Positions 63,927 through 64,000 of a DNA stretch of 64,000 nucleotides are shown in pieces; positions within the stretch are counted from its first letter, which is position 1, and every line of letters starts with the position of its first letter. Location of the stretch: the NCBI GenBank assembly GCA_021531615.1, contig JADYUE010000001.1:62001-126000 (forward strand), written 5' to 3'. The notes beneath the pieces were generated by a model. That model saw only the letters and a program-made list of their open reading frames with translations, ran no database searches and was not told where the DNA came from. The position numbers and the translations under genes were made by a program. This stretch comes from Fusobacterium varium (GTDB lineage: Bacteria; Fusobacteriota; Fusobacteriia; Fusobacteriales; Fusobacteriaceae).

Positions 63927-64000
63927 CTATCTGTATATTTGTAGGCAACTACATCTAACTGTTTCTGAAGCTGGTAAATCAGGATCATGTGGACACTCTG
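63927..64000 (-). CDS. Phage minor head protein, C-terminal end
   Basis: Frame open to the window end, stop TAG at 63927-63929. Visible tail ECPHDPDLPASETVRCSCLQ resembles the Cys/His end of Mu F/SPP1 gp7-like minor head proteins. Only 24 residues, so tentative. Confidence 0.45.
   Translation of the reverse strand, partial: ECPHDPDLPASETVRCSCLQIYR

Larger units (their letters stand above)
45004..64000 (-). mobile_element. Contractile-tail prophage, partial, carrying a diversity-generating retroelement
   Basis: An uninterrupted - strand run in phage order: minor head protein end, protease-capsid, connectors, sheath, tube, chaperone, tape measure, baseplate, fibres, diversified tail protein, DGR, endolysin and holins, then two small accessory genes. 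Sheath plus gp138-like spike and J-like baseplate proteins indicate a myovirus. Integration, lysogeny, terminase and portal genes are not seen; they should lie beyond 64000. The left boundary is uncertain (44600-45003). Confidence 0.85.

Overview
The window is very AT-rich, with tightly packed genes and strong AGGAGG-type ribosome binding sites. The gene content is that of an anaerobic fermenter: class III ribonucleotide reductase, iron-dependent alcohol dehydrogenase, ferredoxin plus Crp/Fnr, and amino-acid import and catabolism. Together with a Tneap-type I-B CRISPR-Cas operon this fits a Fusobacterium (Fusobacteriota); genus is an inference from composition and gene set, species is not assigned.

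Layout. (1) 1-10.5 kb, + strand: a run of small acidic proteins (YwqG/DUF1963, DUF4274, DUF5713, SUKH-DUF4241 fusion, Imm22-like, DUF4253, WGR, DUF2262, CbrC, YwqK-type MORN), the usual content of a polymorphic-toxin immunity array. No toxin is in the window and one gene is a remnant. (2) 10.5-22.8 kb: a polar amino-acid ABC importer with an Arg-rich leader peptide and two terminators; asnA, arsC-like, iadA; a truncated flavoprotein behind an intact MerR-type promoter; Fe-ADH with a PocR/AraC regulator; a 217-bp structured inverted-repeat element; a branched-chain amino-acid binding lipoprotein behind a strikingly Leu-rich leader peptide and terminator; a ferredoxin/Crp-Fnr pair with two matching operators. 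(3) 22.8-34.9 kb: nrdDG with paired NrdR-like boxes, a fused decarboxylase-arginase, and housekeeping genes (slyD-like, rpiB, hinT, sppA, ybaB). (4) 35-43.4 kb, - strand: cas6-cas8b1-cas7-cas5-cas3-cas4-cas1-cas2, with only degenerate repeat-like motifs beside cas2 and no intact array. (5) 43.5-44.6 kb: a DHH phosphoesterase. (6) About 45-64 kb, - strand: a contractile-tailed (myovirus-like) prophage cut by the window's right end, running from capsid (right) to lysis genes (left).

The prophage holds the most interesting material. There is a complete diversity-generating retroelement (variable tail protein, Avd, template repeat, reverse transcriptase); eight of nine TR/VR differences fall at template adenines. 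A 16-nt stretch downstream of TR is the exact reverse complement of the 3' end of the variable gene. Between RT and endolysin lies a divergent unit with a consensus promoter, a short hydrophobic ORF and a 20-bp perfect inverted repeat joining the predicted mRNA 5' end to its 3' end: the layout of a type I toxin mRNA (Hok/AapA-like). The tail chaperone has an apparent +1/-2 frameshift extension, and several tiny membrane peptides sit in the lysis-end region.

Two themes recur on the chromosomal side: transcription attenuation of amino-acid importers by amino-acid-specific leader peptides (Leu, probably Arg), and arginine use (importer plus a one-polypeptide route to a polyamine). All functions are read from sequence patterns without database searches.
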